Assembly: GCA_958296125.1 (NCBI GenBank)
Contig: OY282444.1
Location: forward strand, 806,001-870,000
Direction: 5' to 3'
Length of the DNA stretch: 64,000 bases
From: an uncultured Poribacteria bacterium
GTDB taxonomy: Bacteria; Poribacteria; WGA-4E; PCPOR2b
Part shown: piece after piece, positions 53,427 through 62,466 of the stretch
Numbering within the stretch: position 1 is the first letter of the stretch
Layout: each line of letters begins with the position of its first letter
Program-made: the position numbers and the translations under genes
The notes under the pieces: model-generated
What the model saw: only the letters and a program-made list of their open reading frames with translations
What the model was told of the DNA's origin: nothing
Database searches by the model: none

Positions 53427-53448
53427 TGCCCAAGATTCTATCTTGGCA
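53427..53448 (+). repeat. Hairpin after STAS gene 2
   Basis: TGCC-C-AAGAT (53427-53436) pairs with ATCTT-GGCA (53440-53448) with one bulged base. No T run. In the 53390-53685 gap; also there an imperfect direct repeat CTAAGCACAGATTTGCC / CTAAGCACACATTTACC around 53480 and 53575. No gene seen. Confidence 0.35.
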
Positions 53449-53685
53449 CAAAGCCTGTGACTCAGTTATATTCCGCCTAAGCACAGATTTGCCAGCCTGC
53501 ACCCAAGTTTATCATTCCGAATGACATCATAGAACAGAATCCCAATTCATCCCCTGTTTCAGTATAGCAACTTGGGCTAAGCACACATTTACCTGACTCC
53601 GTGAACAGAGCCTAGTACACGCGAGCGGAAAAGCACAGCCTAAGCCCCCTCAAATATTCCAACCCCATTTGCAGATTCCTACCTT

Positions 53686-54873
53686 CTACCACTTCGGTTC
53701 ACACCCATCAATAGCGACAATTGTAATATCGTCGTCTTTCGGCCTGCCGTCACTAAATTGATTGGTCGTGTTAAGGACAGTTTCAACAAGGACCGGCGCC
53801 GGTTGATCGATTTGCTGCGTGATGACGTTCTGGATCCCTTGAGGCGTAAATTCCTCTCCTTGTGAATTTTGGAGTTCATAAGCCCCATCGGTATAAAGAA
53901 ATAACCCATCTGAAGCGGTAAAAGGGTAACGGTGTGTTTGATATGTTGAGTCTGGAAGCAGTCCCAACCCTTTCCCAATCGACCGGTTTCCGATAGGTTT
54001 ACAAACGTTGCACTGACGTTGGACCAAGAATGGAAAAGGGTGCCCTGCGTTTGCGTAGTGTAGTGTCTGGTTGGCAAGATCTAGAACGGCGCAGAACGCT
54101 GTTGCGAACATATATTGTTGTGAACTAATCATCTTGTTGAAACGAGCATTCAACTCTTCGAGCAAGTGTCCAGGGTCATCCGTCTGGACGCTCATCTCCT
54201 CAACAATCGTTTTAATAAACACAGTGATGAAGGCTGCGGAGACCCCATGGCCCATCACATCGGAGATGAAAACGCCTAATCGGCCCCGTTCGACCTCCCA
54301 CAAATCGAAAAAATCTCCGCCCACCACAACCGCCGGTGTATAGTGTGAAACAATTCGGAATCCCAATAAATCGGTGATTCCTTGAGGCATCAGGCTATCC
54401 TGAATCTCACTCGCCATCTGCAACTCTTTGTCCAAACGGTCATTATGCATCTTGAGGTCGCGATTGGCTTGTTCAAGTGCATCATGGTATCTTTTGATAC
54501 GCACTAGTGAGCGCATCCGGGCGAGGACCTCATAGCTGTCAAAAGGCTTGGAGATAAAATCGTCCGCCCCTGCCTCAATTGCCGTGATTCGATCCTCCTT
54601 GTCTGAAAGGGCGGTCACCATCACCACCGGGATAAATTGCGTGGACTCCTCCGCACGAATCCGCCGACAAACCTCAAATCCATTCATCCCTGGCATCATA
54701 ACATCGAGTAGAATCAGATCGGGGGCATCAGCTCTCACCTGCTCTAGAGCTTCCTGACCGTTGGTTGCTGTGAGAACCGTATATCCATCCGCTTGGAGCC
54801 GAATTTGAAGCAATCGGATGTTTTGCGGTTCGTCATCAACGACAAGGATTCTGGCGTTGAGTGGTTTATCCAT
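53686..54873 (-). CDS. Response regulator with SpoIIE/PP2C phosphatase output
   Basis: 395 residues: receiver domain 1-125 (LVVDDEPQ, phospho-Asp in ILLDVMMPG, FISKPFD), coiled coil about 130-165, SpoIIE-type phosphatase about 175-392 (metal ligands in VGGDFFDLW, FISDVMGHGVSAAF, NAGHPF, FLYTDGAYE and KDDDITIV). RsbU/RssB-like layout: phosphorylation of the receiver would activate dephosphorylation of a STAS protein. Downstream of STAS 3 on the same strand with about 70 bases between. Confidence 0.93.
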   Translation of the reverse strand: MDKPLNARILVVDDEPQNIRLLQIRLQADGYTVLTATNGQEALEQVRADAPDLILLDVMMPGMNGFEVCRRIRAEESTQFIPVVMVTALSDKEDRITAIEAGADDFISKPFDSYEVLARMRSLVRIKRYHDALEQANRDLKMHNDRLDKELQMASEIQDSLMPQGITDLLGFRIVSHYTPAVVVGGDFFDLWEVERGRLGVFISDVMGHGVSAAFITVFIKTIVEEMSVQTDDPGHLLEELNARFNKMISSQQYMFATAFCAVLDLANQTLHYANAGHPFPFLVQRQCNVCKPIGNRSIGKGLGLLPDSTYQTHRYPFTASDGLFLYTDGAYELQNSQGEEFTPQGIQNVITQQIDQPAPVLVETVLNTTNQFSDGRPKDDDITIVAIDGCEPKW

Positions 54874-54942
54874 GATTTTCGTGTCCTTTGAGAGGAGATA
54901 TGAGCTGATTCGGGTTACAGATTCGGGGAGTATTTAGGAGAA

Positions 54943-55305
54943 TTATACCGTAAATTTATCCAGATCCATACTATCCAGATCCGTTAACGCCTCATCTTCA
55001 GTATCGTACAGATCGAAAACATTATTGAGTCTCGTGATAAGCAACAGTGATTTGACAGATCTGTCGACATTTGAAAGCAAAAGGCGCACCCCGCGTCGCA
55101 TTAGCGAATCACGCAGGGCAACCAACATGCCTAATCCGACGCTGTCCATCAACTCAACAGCCTTGAGATTCAGGATGATATTTTTTCCACCGCTCTCCAC
55201 CAATTCCTGAATCTTATCGCTCAGTTGAATCCGATCATCGCCGAGAATACTGCCTGAAACCCTGACAATGGCATTGTCTTTTTGATATGTGACTAAAATA
55301 TCCAT
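54943..55305 (-). CDS. STAS-domain anti-sigma factor antagonist (3)
   Basis: 120 residues. Phosphosite region VELMDSVGLGMLVAL (Ser in M-D-S), the commonest form in this family. Distinct from STAS 1/2: longer, with acidic C-terminus (DEALTDLDSMDLDKF). Immediately upstream of the REC-SpoIIE phosphatase and probably its substrate. Confidence 0.9.
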   Translation of the reverse strand: MDILVTYQKDNAIVRVSGSILGDDRIQLSDKIQELVESGGKNIILNLKAVELMDSVGLGMLVALRDSLMRRGVRLLLSNVDRSVKSLLLITRLNNVFDLYDTEDEALTDLDSMDLDKFTV

Positions 55306-55428
55306 GATGTAATCTACTCCTACTAAAAATATGCAATCAAGGGGTATGGAAACAGTTTATCAAGAGGTGTGCACTATTCAAGCGAAAGCAACTCGTGGTG
55401 CGGATTTTCCAATCTATGACCATAGAAT

Positions 55429-55447
55429 CGTAAGTTAGAAACTTACG
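55429..55447. repeat. Short perfect hairpin upstream of STAS 3
   Basis: CGTAAGTT-AGA-AACTTACG. In the 55306-55590 gap; could end the transcript of the response regulator gene, no T run visible. Confidence 0.35.
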
Positions 55448-55590
55448 CCACGGTTAATCCACTCTATAATTAAGCACATTTTTCAGTGTATCACAGTCCG
55501 GCGTTGAGAGTCAATTGTTTTTTCTATGGGCCCTCCCGATCTCCGCTCTGCTTAGGCACCTGGAAAGGTACAATCCATTTTTATCTTTGC

Positions 55591-55959
55591 TCAATTTAAA
55601 TAATGTTCCACCAAATCAACAAGTGCGTGCGTGTCAACCGGCTTGCTGATATAGTCATCACACCCTGCGTCGCGAAACTGTTCCCGCTCTCCTTTCATCG
55701 CTGCTGCAGTTAAGGCAATAATTGGTACATGACACCATTTAGAATTGGCTTTAATCTGCCGAGTTAAGTCTTCCCCACTGATGCCGGGAAGCGCAATATC
55801 CATCAGAATTAGATCCGGTAGCCCCGCCTGTAACATGGCAAGTGCCTCGTCAGCATCAACAGCTTCAAGCACTTCATAGCCCCTCGCCTTCAACACAATT
55901 CGTACAATCTTTCGGTTTATTTCCATGTCTTCAACCACTAGAATCCGTTTGGCGCTCAT
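55591..55959 (-). CDS. Single-domain response regulator (CheY/DivK-like)
   Basis: 122 residues, receiver only. Acidic pair VVEDMEIN, phospho-Asp in LILMDIALPG, conserved Thr in ALTAAAMKG and Lys in YISKPVD. Its start overlaps the stop of the hybrid kinase gene by four bases (ATGA), so the two are translationally coupled. Partner of the kinase in a phosphorelay with an unknown output. Confidence 0.93.
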   Translation of the reverse strand: MSAKRILVVEDMEINRKIVRIVLKARGYEVLEAVDADEALAMLQAGLPDLILMDIALPGISGEDLTRQIKANSKWCHVPIIALTAAAMKGEREQFRDAGCDDYISKPVDTHALVDLVEHYLN

Positions 55960-58622
55960 GAGTGTGTCTCCGCTTTCTGAGTTGGCGGTCGCAAACGTTC
56001 GATTCTTCTGATTGCCCCTAGCAGTTCTTCTTTGACGTTGCCTGTCTTTGGGATGACTGACTGAATCTGACCGTTGAGCCGATCTCGGTCCTCGTCAGTG
56101 AAATCCAACGCCGTACAGATAACAATTGGAATGTCACAGGTCCGCGGATCATCGGTCAAACGCCGAATGACCTGGAATCCATCCACTTGAGGCATCATCA
56201 TATCAAGGATAATCAGGTCCGGCGATTGCGAAATTGCTGTTTCAATCGCCTCGCTTCCCCCGTAAACCTTCAGGACTTCATACCCATCGCTGGTCAGTAC
56301 AGTGGACAACAGTCGTACCGTCTGTGGGTCGTCATCAACGACAAGGATGCGAGGCGAACCATCCCGGCTGGGAAGTTTCAGAGATTGGAGTGAAGCGATA
56401 AGCATCTCCTTATCAATGGGTTTAACTAGATGGTCCACCGCTCCCAATCCAAATGCCAACTGACGTTCTTCTGTTGACGAGACGATGAGGACCGGAATCG
56501 ATCGCAAATTGGGTTTCAGCTTCATCTCCCTCAATACTTGCCAGCCATCTTTCCTCGGCAGTAGAATGTCAAGCGTAATTGCAAATGGGTGGATTTCCGA
56601 GGCTTTGGCAATGGCTTCTTCGCCATCTATGGCATACTCTACTTGGTATCCTGCTTCCGTTAGGTAAATTCCCAAAAGCTGGGCGGCTTGTTCATTGTCT
56701 TCAGCAACCAAGATGGTACGGTTATTACCGAGAGGGGTAGCCGTTTCAGGACTGGAAGCCTCTGGCGCAGTCACCTCAACCCCCTCTCCCTGCTGGCGTA
56801 ACGGGAAGGTGAAGGAAAAGGTACTCCCTTTTTCTATCTCGCTCTCGACCCAAATCTTTCCCCCATGCAATGCAACCAGCCGACTAGTCAACGCCAGTCC
56901 TAGGCCGGTACCACTGTGTGCGCGGGTCCTTGAAGCGTCGAGTTGTGTGAAGGGTTGAAACAACTTCCCTTGGTCTTGTGGCGAGATGCCCACGCCGGTA
57001 TCGGTCACCCGAATTAGTAACGCCGAACCCGAGTGCTCGAACGTCGTCGTAACGGCCCCACCTTCATCGGTAAACTCGATCGCGTTGGAAAGCAGATTGT
57101 AGAGGATTTGCTTGAATTTGATTTTATCTGCTTCTATCGAGACATCCTGATCAAATTCGAGAGAGAGTCGGATCTGTTTCTTATTTGCAAGGGCGGCAAT
57201 AACCGCCCTGATTTCCTCCATCGCCTCCTCAACGGAGAAATGCTCCGGTTGCAACTCCATTTTACCCGCCTCGATTTTTGACAGGTCGAGAATATCGTTA
57301 ATCATGGTGAGGAGATGATGTCCACTGGTATGGATGTCAAGGACCAATTCTTTCTGATCGTCGTTAATGGTGCCTAGGATTTCATCCCGCAAAATCTCAG
57401 AAAATCCGATAATCGCATTTAACGGGGTGCGGAGTTCGTGACTCATGGTGGCGAGAAATTCACTCTTGGCGCGGTTTGCGTACTCAGCAGCTTCTTTGGC
57501 TTCCTGCAATGCTATCTCAGCTTGCACCCGATCGGCGATGTCAGTGTTAATACCAACCCAATTGATAATGTTCCCTGAATTGTCCCGAACGGGGGTGCCA
57601 ATAAAAATAAAAGTTTGATAGGAACCATCTTTGGCTCGAAATCGGCACTCACCGCTGTATGTCTCGCCGTGGTTGTATGCGCGTTCCCATTTTGCAAGTA
57701 CCGCCGGAAGATCTTCCGGGTGCAACGCTTCTGTCCACCGGGTGCCCAATGATTCTTCGTCGGTGAGTCCAGAAAACTCATGCCAAGCTTTGTTTAGAAG
57801 GGCAACCTGACCATCAGCGTCGGCAACCCAAATGACTTGTGGTGCTGCTTCAATGAGGGTACGATAGAGTGCTTCTTGAGAAGCCAGTGCTCTTTCCGCT
57901 TCCTTCTGTTTGGTCACATCCCGCCACGTTGACCGACTTGCGACAATCTTGCCGGTTTCATCACGCATCGGTGTCGCTTGCAGAAGCACATCAATCGTGC
58001 TGCCATCTGCGCGGCGAAGGGTCCGTTCCTGCCTAGTAATTTCGCCCGTTTTGACGAAGGTTAAGGAGGTTTGTCGCGCAGCCTCTAGCGAGTCCGGGGC
58101 ATACAGATTCAAGAAGGAACTGCCCATAATCTCCTCTTTGCTACGCCCGATAATCTCCGCAAGGGTCTGGTTACATTCTAAAATCGTTCCCGTTACCAGA
58201 TCAACCACCGCCATCATATCCGGCGCGTTTTCGTACAGGTCGCGGTAGTGAGCTTCTGCTTGCTTCCGTTCTGTAATGTCTCGCGCAACGGCATAATACA
58301 GCTGCTCTTCAAGGGATACCGTTGAACTCCATAAGAGCCACTTATAAGAACCGTCTTTGCACAGGTAGCGATTTTCAAAGGAAACGACATCTTCACCGGT
58401 TGTCATGATCTTCCGGGCTTCAGCAATTGTCGCTTCCTGGTCTTCAGGGTGAACAAACTCAACGAAGGACTTTGCTTTAAGTTCCTCAACTGTGAAGCCG
58501 AGCGTTTTTTCCCACATTGGGTTCAGCTCTTTGAAGTAACCGTCGAAACCGGCGATACACAGCATATCCAGCGATAGGGAAAAAAAACGGTCGCGCCCGG
58601 TGGTATCGGCGGGGCTAGTCAT
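55956..58622 (-). CDS. Hybrid sensor histidine kinase: three PAS, HisKA, HATPase, two receivers
   Basis: 888 residues without membrane helices, so cytosolic sensing. PAS1 about 10-125, PAS2 135-250, PAS3 255-375, HisKA with His in FLATMSHELRTPLN near 400, HATPase about 510-620 (NLLSNAIEF, DTGVGI, GTGLGLAL), receivers at about 650-760 (TLDILLP) and 770-885 (ILDMMMPQ, LVVDDDPQ). Two C-terminal receivers plus the coupled single-domain regulator point to a branched phosphorelay that may reach the REC-SpoIIE phosphatase. Confidence 0.94.
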   Translation of the reverse strand: MTSPADTTGRDRFFSLSLDMLCIAGFDGYFKELNPMWEKTLGFTVEELKAKSFVEFVHPEDQEATIAEARKIMTTGEDVVSFENRYLCKDGSYKWLLWSSTVSLEEQLYYAVARDITERKQAEAHYRDLYENAPDMMAVVDLVTGTILECNQTLAEIIGRSKEEIMGSSFLNLYAPDSLEAARQTSLTFVKTGEITRQERTLRRADGSTIDVLLQATPMRDETGKIVASRSTWRDVTKQKEAERALASQEALYRTLIEAAPQVIWVADADGQVALLNKAWHEFSGLTDEESLGTRWTEALHPEDLPAVLAKWERAYNHGETYSGECRFRAKDGSYQTFIFIGTPVRDNSGNIINWVGINTDIADRVQAEIALQEAKEAAEYANRAKSEFLATMSHELRTPLNAIIGFSEILRDEILGTINDDQKELVLDIHTSGHHLLTMINDILDLSKIEAGKMELQPEHFSVEEAMEEIRAVIAALANKKQIRLSLEFDQDVSIEADKIKFKQILYNLLSNAIEFTDEGGAVTTTFEHSGSALLIRVTDTGVGISPQDQGKLFQPFTQLDASRTRAHSGTGLGLALTSRLVALHGGKIWVESEIEKGSTFSFTFPLRQQGEGVEVTAPEASSPETATPLGNNRTILVAEDNEQAAQLLGIYLTEAGYQVEYAIDGEEAIAKASEIHPFAITLDILLPRKDGWQVLREMKLKPNLRSIPVLIVSSTEERQLAFGLGAVDHLVKPIDKEMLIASLQSLKLPSRDGSPRILVVDDDPQTVRLLSTVLTSDGYEVLKVYGGSEAIETAISQSPDLIILDMMMPQVDGFQVIRRLTDDPRTCDIPIVICTALDFTDEDRDRLNGQIQSVIPKTGNVKEELLGAIRRIERLRPPTQKAETHS

Positions 58623-58696
58623 GGTGGTTTATCTCCTTCATTTTTTGGTATCGAGTTTGTGATAATAGCATAGCTATAAACCCCAATAACTACGCC

Positions 58697-60508
58697 TCAT
58701 TTCTTCTTTAGCACCATTAACGTCAAATCATCAAACCGTTGGGCTTCTCCCTGGAACTCTAGCGTTGAATTGTAAATTTCCGCGCAGATTTCGTTGGCAT
58801 CTGCGTGCCGCAGCTGTTTCACCAGTTCCTCTAATCGCTTTTCGTCATACATATCTTCGTGGACATTTAGCGTTTCAGTGACCCCATCGGTATAAAATAA
58901 AACCATATCTCCGCTATAAAGTTGAATCGTTTCCTCTTCATATTCTGACATTTGACGGAGCATATCGTCAGGATACATGCCTACCATTAGGCCACCTGCC
59001 TCTAGCCGTTGTAAGCTACCATCCCGCCGGATGACCAGAGGAACGTTGTGCCCCGCATTCAGTGAGGTGAGCCTGCCTGTCTCTGGATGCAACCGTGCGT
59101 AACAGAGCGTCGCGTATTTATCGACCGGGCTGCTCTCATAGATAAGGGTATTCAGTGCCAGTGCCATCGTCGGCAAATCTGTCTGTTTTGCAACCTCTGA
59201 GAGTAAGGCCGCACGAAGCGTTGCTACCAATAAAGCTGCTTGCATGCCCTTGCCGGCAACATCAGAGATGACCAATCCCCACGAGCCATCTGGCTCCTGA
59301 ATGTAACCATAGTAGTCTCCCCCAACACCATCATGATGCGGTATATTCATCCCGGCCATTTCGTAGCCTGGAATCTTTGGAGGTGCTTCTGGCAGAAGAT
59401 TTTCCTGAATTTTTGCTGCTTCCTCCATTTCTGCCTGTAACCGACGTTTCTCAATTGCTTCCTGATAAAGCCGCGCATTTTCGATGGCCACGCCAACCTG
59501 ATTAGCAAAGGCTTCAAGTAGAATTCCGTCCTCATCGGTAAACTCCAGTGTGATGCCGGATCTGCCTTTCTTGCCGAGGACAACGAGCACCCCCAGAATT
59601 TCATGTCCAAAAACTGGAACTGCTATCAGATTCTTTCTGCCAAATAGGGCAGTTGTCTCCCGATCATTGCGAATCTGCGTTTTCCCCTCCGTCGCCACTT
59701 CATGAAGCATAAAAAGTGTGGGATGAATCATCCGGTCCGCTTTCAGAGGAATTGAAAGATATTTTAGGTCGGGAGGAAATTGTAAATCAAGCGCGAAAGA
59801 ATTTTTCATCTCAAGTTGCTGTGTAATCGGATTAATAAGCGTCAGACAACCCGCACTGGCATCTAGAAGCCTGACAGCATGATTGACGATCTCTTCCTCC
59901 AATTGTTCTGTATCTAGCAGTTTGGCAATTTGGGTGGTTGTGTCGGAAAGTATGAAGAGGCGGAATTTAGCGGCGCGCAGATCTTCTTGAGAGCGTGAAT
60001 GTGCAATCGCGACTGAGATATGGTCGGCGAGGACATTTAATAGCTCTCGAGTCCACCCTCCCCCTTCAGAATCGTCGAAAAATTCGCCAAGACTGATAAC
60101 CCCTAGAAATTCCTCGTGAATCTTTAATGGGGCCCAGAAGGTTGCATTTAGTACCTGCAACTGTGGATGAATCTCATCCATGAACGATTTCAGGGAGGAA
60201 GGCGGTTGGGAGACATCGAGTGGGGAGAATTGAAGCATGATACCGATTTCATCGGACGTAATCGGAATGATCAACGGTTCATCCGCGATATTAATTGATG
60301 ATTCAATGGCAAGCTGACTCTCTGCCGGATTGAAGCGCAATATGGCACCCCGGCTCGCCTGCAACGTCTTAAGAACTATTCGCAGATAGGTCTGGCTTGA
60401 TGCACCAAAGCTGCTCTGCCCGGAAGCGATGGTTTTACCAACCTCCTCAATCTCAGACAGACTCAGAATTAGTCGCTGCATGGCTTGTTCAACCGAATCG
60501 GTCTGCAT
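58697..60508 (-). CDS. GAF-domain SpoIIE/PP2C phosphatase
   Basis: 603 residues: two GAF-like sensory domains (about 30-185 and 195-365), coiled linker, SpoIIE-type phosphatase about 385-600 (GVGGDYYGY, LVISDVAGKGMQAAL, NAGHNVPLV, FYTDGVTET, RFDDLTLMVL). It would sense a small ligand or redox state and dephosphorylate a STAS protein. It is downstream on the strand of STAS 4 (gap of about 330 bases) and upstream of the hybrid kinase. Confidence 0.93.
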   Translation of the reverse strand: MQTDSVEQAMQRLILSLSEIEEVGKTIASGQSSFGASSQTYLRIVLKTLQASRGAILRFNPAESQLAIESSINIADEPLIIPITSDEIGIMLQFSPLDVSQPPSSLKSFMDEIHPQLQVLNATFWAPLKIHEEFLGVISLGEFFDDSEGGGWTRELLNVLADHISVAIAHSRSQEDLRAAKFRLFILSDTTTQIAKLLDTEQLEEEIVNHAVRLLDASAGCLTLINPITQQLEMKNSFALDLQFPPDLKYLSIPLKADRMIHPTLFMLHEVATEGKTQIRNDRETTALFGRKNLIAVPVFGHEILGVLVVLGKKGRSGITLEFTDEDGILLEAFANQVGVAIENARLYQEAIEKRRLQAEMEEAAKIQENLLPEAPPKIPGYEMAGMNIPHHDGVGGDYYGYIQEPDGSWGLVISDVAGKGMQAALLVATLRAALLSEVAKQTDLPTMALALNTLIYESSPVDKYATLCYARLHPETGRLTSLNAGHNVPLVIRRDGSLQRLEAGGLMVGMYPDDMLRQMSEYEEETIQLYSGDMVLFYTDGVTETLNVHEDMYDEKRLEELVKQLRHADANEICAEIYNSTLEFQGEAQRFDDLTLMVLKKK

Positions 60509-60539
60509 TTGAAGACCTTTGTTCTGATGTAGCCGCTCA

Positions 60540-60570
60540 CCGTGTGAAAGAAACCGAGTCTTTCACACGG
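60540..60570 (-). promoter_or_regulatory. Perfect hairpin just upstream of the GAF-phosphatase gene
   Basis: CCGTGTGAAAG (60540-60550), nine-base loop, CTTTCACACGG (60560-60570). Eleven-bp perfect stem 32 bases before the ATG on the minus strand. Could be an operator, a leader structure, or an extragenic palindrome. The rest of the 60509-60839 gap holds no gene I can see. Confidence 0.45.
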
Positions 60571-60839
60571 GAAAACGCCCATCTGTTCCGAAAACCGCAT
60601 CGGTCAATGAGCTAGTAGGCCGCGCTCAAGGGTAAGCTATGACCTTAGCCAGGGCTGCCAACCCCCGGTTAAAGTCTCGGCATCCAAGCACCTACTATCG
60701 CACGGACCAATACATTTTCTGCGCTTATTTTGATTTGGTAGCACGAATCCCAACTCCTCAACGGATTGGGGGTGGAGAAGGGTAGTGATAGAAGTTATGA
60801 CCTGTGCTGGTACACTTATCTCGGCAAGGAGGGCAATTG

Positions 60840-61190
60840 TTATCCGACGGTAAGTGCGGCAATCGCTTCATCCTCACTGTCAAAATGTTCAAATGTGGAG
60901 ATTAATCGGCTCCTGATAATGAGACTCTTGACGTTCTTCTCGCTGACGTTGATGACAGCAATCCGACCGCCCTTCTTTGCAACGGATACGTGCGTTCCCA
61001 TTAGGGTTCCGAGCCCGGAACTATCCATCATTGAAACGTCGGCGAAATCAAATAAAAATTTCGGCGAATCAGAGGTCTTTGCACTTTCTTCATTAATCGC
61101 CTTGCTGAGATCACGAACAGCCTTTCCGATAATCTTGCCCTTGGGTTTTAAGATGATTACATCATCTATTTGACGAATATCAACAGCCAT
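60840..61190 (-). CDS. STAS-domain anti-sigma factor antagonist (4)
   Basis: 116 residues from ATG 61190, with AGGAGG seven bases before it. Phosphosite VSMMDSSGLGTLMGTH, a two-serine form like SpoIIAA. Its C-terminus STFEHFDSEDEAIAALTVG is matched by the remnant at 52304-52399, so the remnant came from a gene of this type. First gene of the minus-strand group that continues with the GAF phosphatase. Confidence 0.9.
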   Translation of the reverse strand: MAVDIRQIDDVIILKPKGKIIGKAVRDLSKAINEESAKTSDSPKFLFDFADVSMMDSSGLGTLMGTHVSVAKKGGRIAVINVSEKNVKSLIIRSRLISTFEHFDSEDEAIAALTVG

Positions 61191-61564
61191 TGGCTTTCCT
61201 CCTATTTCTGCATCGCAGTACATACTGTCCACCGTCAGAAACCGCGCTTTTCGCCTGTCATTCTGAGGCTTGAAACCCATCCTTGAATGGGGCAACAAAT
61301 CTCAGCGTTTCACGAAGCCTGCCCTCGAATAAATGCAGGGTTCAGCACCTGAACAACGCTTGTCGAAGTGATGATAGGCATCTCCAAAAGCGCAATTTTA
61401 ACCGACACTGGGTATGGTTTTTTGTACCGCTAAGTGTTTCCTATTTTAAAGGGGATATAGTTTTTTGTCAAGCCTTTAATTTCTAGATCATATAAAAAGA
61501 AAATGCAAAACGCAAAGCGCGTGAAACGGGATGCGTGAAAACAATTACAATTGGTTCATTGGCG

Positions 61565-61660
61565 CAGCCGGGCTAGGAAACCCGACCTACGGGGCTCAGA
61601 AAAAAAGGGTGTGCAGTCGGGCGATTTATCGCCCGTCCGAACGCGCAATGAACGCGCGAC
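61565..61660. repeat. Extragenic palindromes in the 61191-61785 gap
   Basis: Contains CGGG-CTAGGAAA-CCCG near 61569-61584, the perfect palindrome CGGGCGATTTATCGCCCG (61618-61635) and a GC-rich inverted element around 61640-61658 (CGCGC...GCGCG). The second is nearly the same as a unit within the restriction-modification gene at 31614-31634. Confidence 0.65.
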
Positions 61661-61716
61661 TACAAACTGAAGTGCGTCAGTCCTATAAGACTATTGATTT
61701 CAAATGAGTATTCCGC

Positions 61717-61746
61717 TTGACAAGAGATTACAAGGTATAATAAAAT
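61717..61746 (+). promoter_or_regulatory. Probable promoter for the cNMP-binding protein gene
   Basis: TTGACA (61717-61722), 18 bases, TAAAAT (61741-61746); TATAAT at 61736-61741 overlaps but is only 13 bases from the -35. About 35 bases of leader to ATG 61786. Confidence 0.5.
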
Positions 61747-61785
61747 TTACAGAAAGGGGAAACAGTTAGCAGAAGGGGAGACATT

Positions 61786-62466
61786 ATGGCCAAAATGAAA
61801 CAGACTGATGCGACATGGGGTGCAGTCTTTGATAGAAAGAGTAAAGCAAAGGTTGAACGGAGTATCATTGATGTCCTCAAGGAGGTCCCCGTTTTTGAGG
61901 AACTGAGCAATCGCGAAATTCAAAACATCGCGCGTATTGCCTATCAGCGACATTATAGTAGCGGGGAAGCCATTATCCACGAAGGGCAGAATGCGGCGGG
62001 AATGTATATCATGGTGGACGGACAAGCAGAGGTCACTAAAACCTTAGAAGATGGTACAATCCTCCACCTGATAACCTTAGAAAATAGCGGATTATTTGGT
62101 GATGTCGGGTTGTTGGATAGCTCTCCACGGACAGCCACGGTTAAAGCAACCCGCGACTCAAGCATTATCGGTTTTTTTCGTCCGGAGCTACTTGAGTTAA
62201 TGAATTCAAATCCAAGGCTGGCATCCAAGGTAATCTTCAAGCTGGGCCAAATCCTCACGGCACGTTTTCGGCTTATATACAACGAATTTGAGAAGGCGCA
62301 GGCAGAAATTAGTCGTTTGAAGGCACAACTTACGGAGGCATCAGATCCAACTGGAGCGGAGAGGGGCACGGTTTCCAGTGAAACCTCCATCAGCGGATCA
62401 GGGGTGGGGATTGAAACCCCTGATTCTATCAGCCCTGATGCCTCCGGAGGGGAGGAAAACCGATGA
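61786..62466 (+). CDS. Cyclic nucleotide-binding domain protein without HTH
   Basis: 226 residues. CRP-like sensory domain about 25-150: VPVFEELSNREIQNIARIAY, EGQNAAGMYIMVDGQAEV, GLFGDVGLLDSSPRTATVKA (phosphate-binding cassette with the arginine). After a coiled-coil helix (residues 165-185) it ends with a Ser/Gly-rich tail in place of the DNA-binding domain. Its stop overlaps the start of the transporter gene (ATGA), so the pair is coupled. It may tune the membrane protein or the nearby partner-switching system rather than bind DNA. Confidence 0.87.
   Translation: MAKMKQTDATWGAVFDRKSKAKVERSIIDVLKEVPVFEELSNREIQNIARIAYQRHYSSGEAIIHEGQNAAGMYIMVDGQAEVTKTLEDGTILHLITLENSGLFGDVGLLDSSPRTATVKATRDSSIIGFFRPELLELMNSNPRLASKVIFKLGQILTARFRLIYNEFEKAQAEISRLKAQLTEASDPTGAERGTVSSETSISGSGVGIETPDSISPDASGGEENR

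Noticed and set aside
61736-61741. TATAAT as the -10 of the cNMP gene promoter
   Set aside because: Only 13 bases from TTGACA; TAAAAT at 61741 gives 18 bases. It is left as an alternative.
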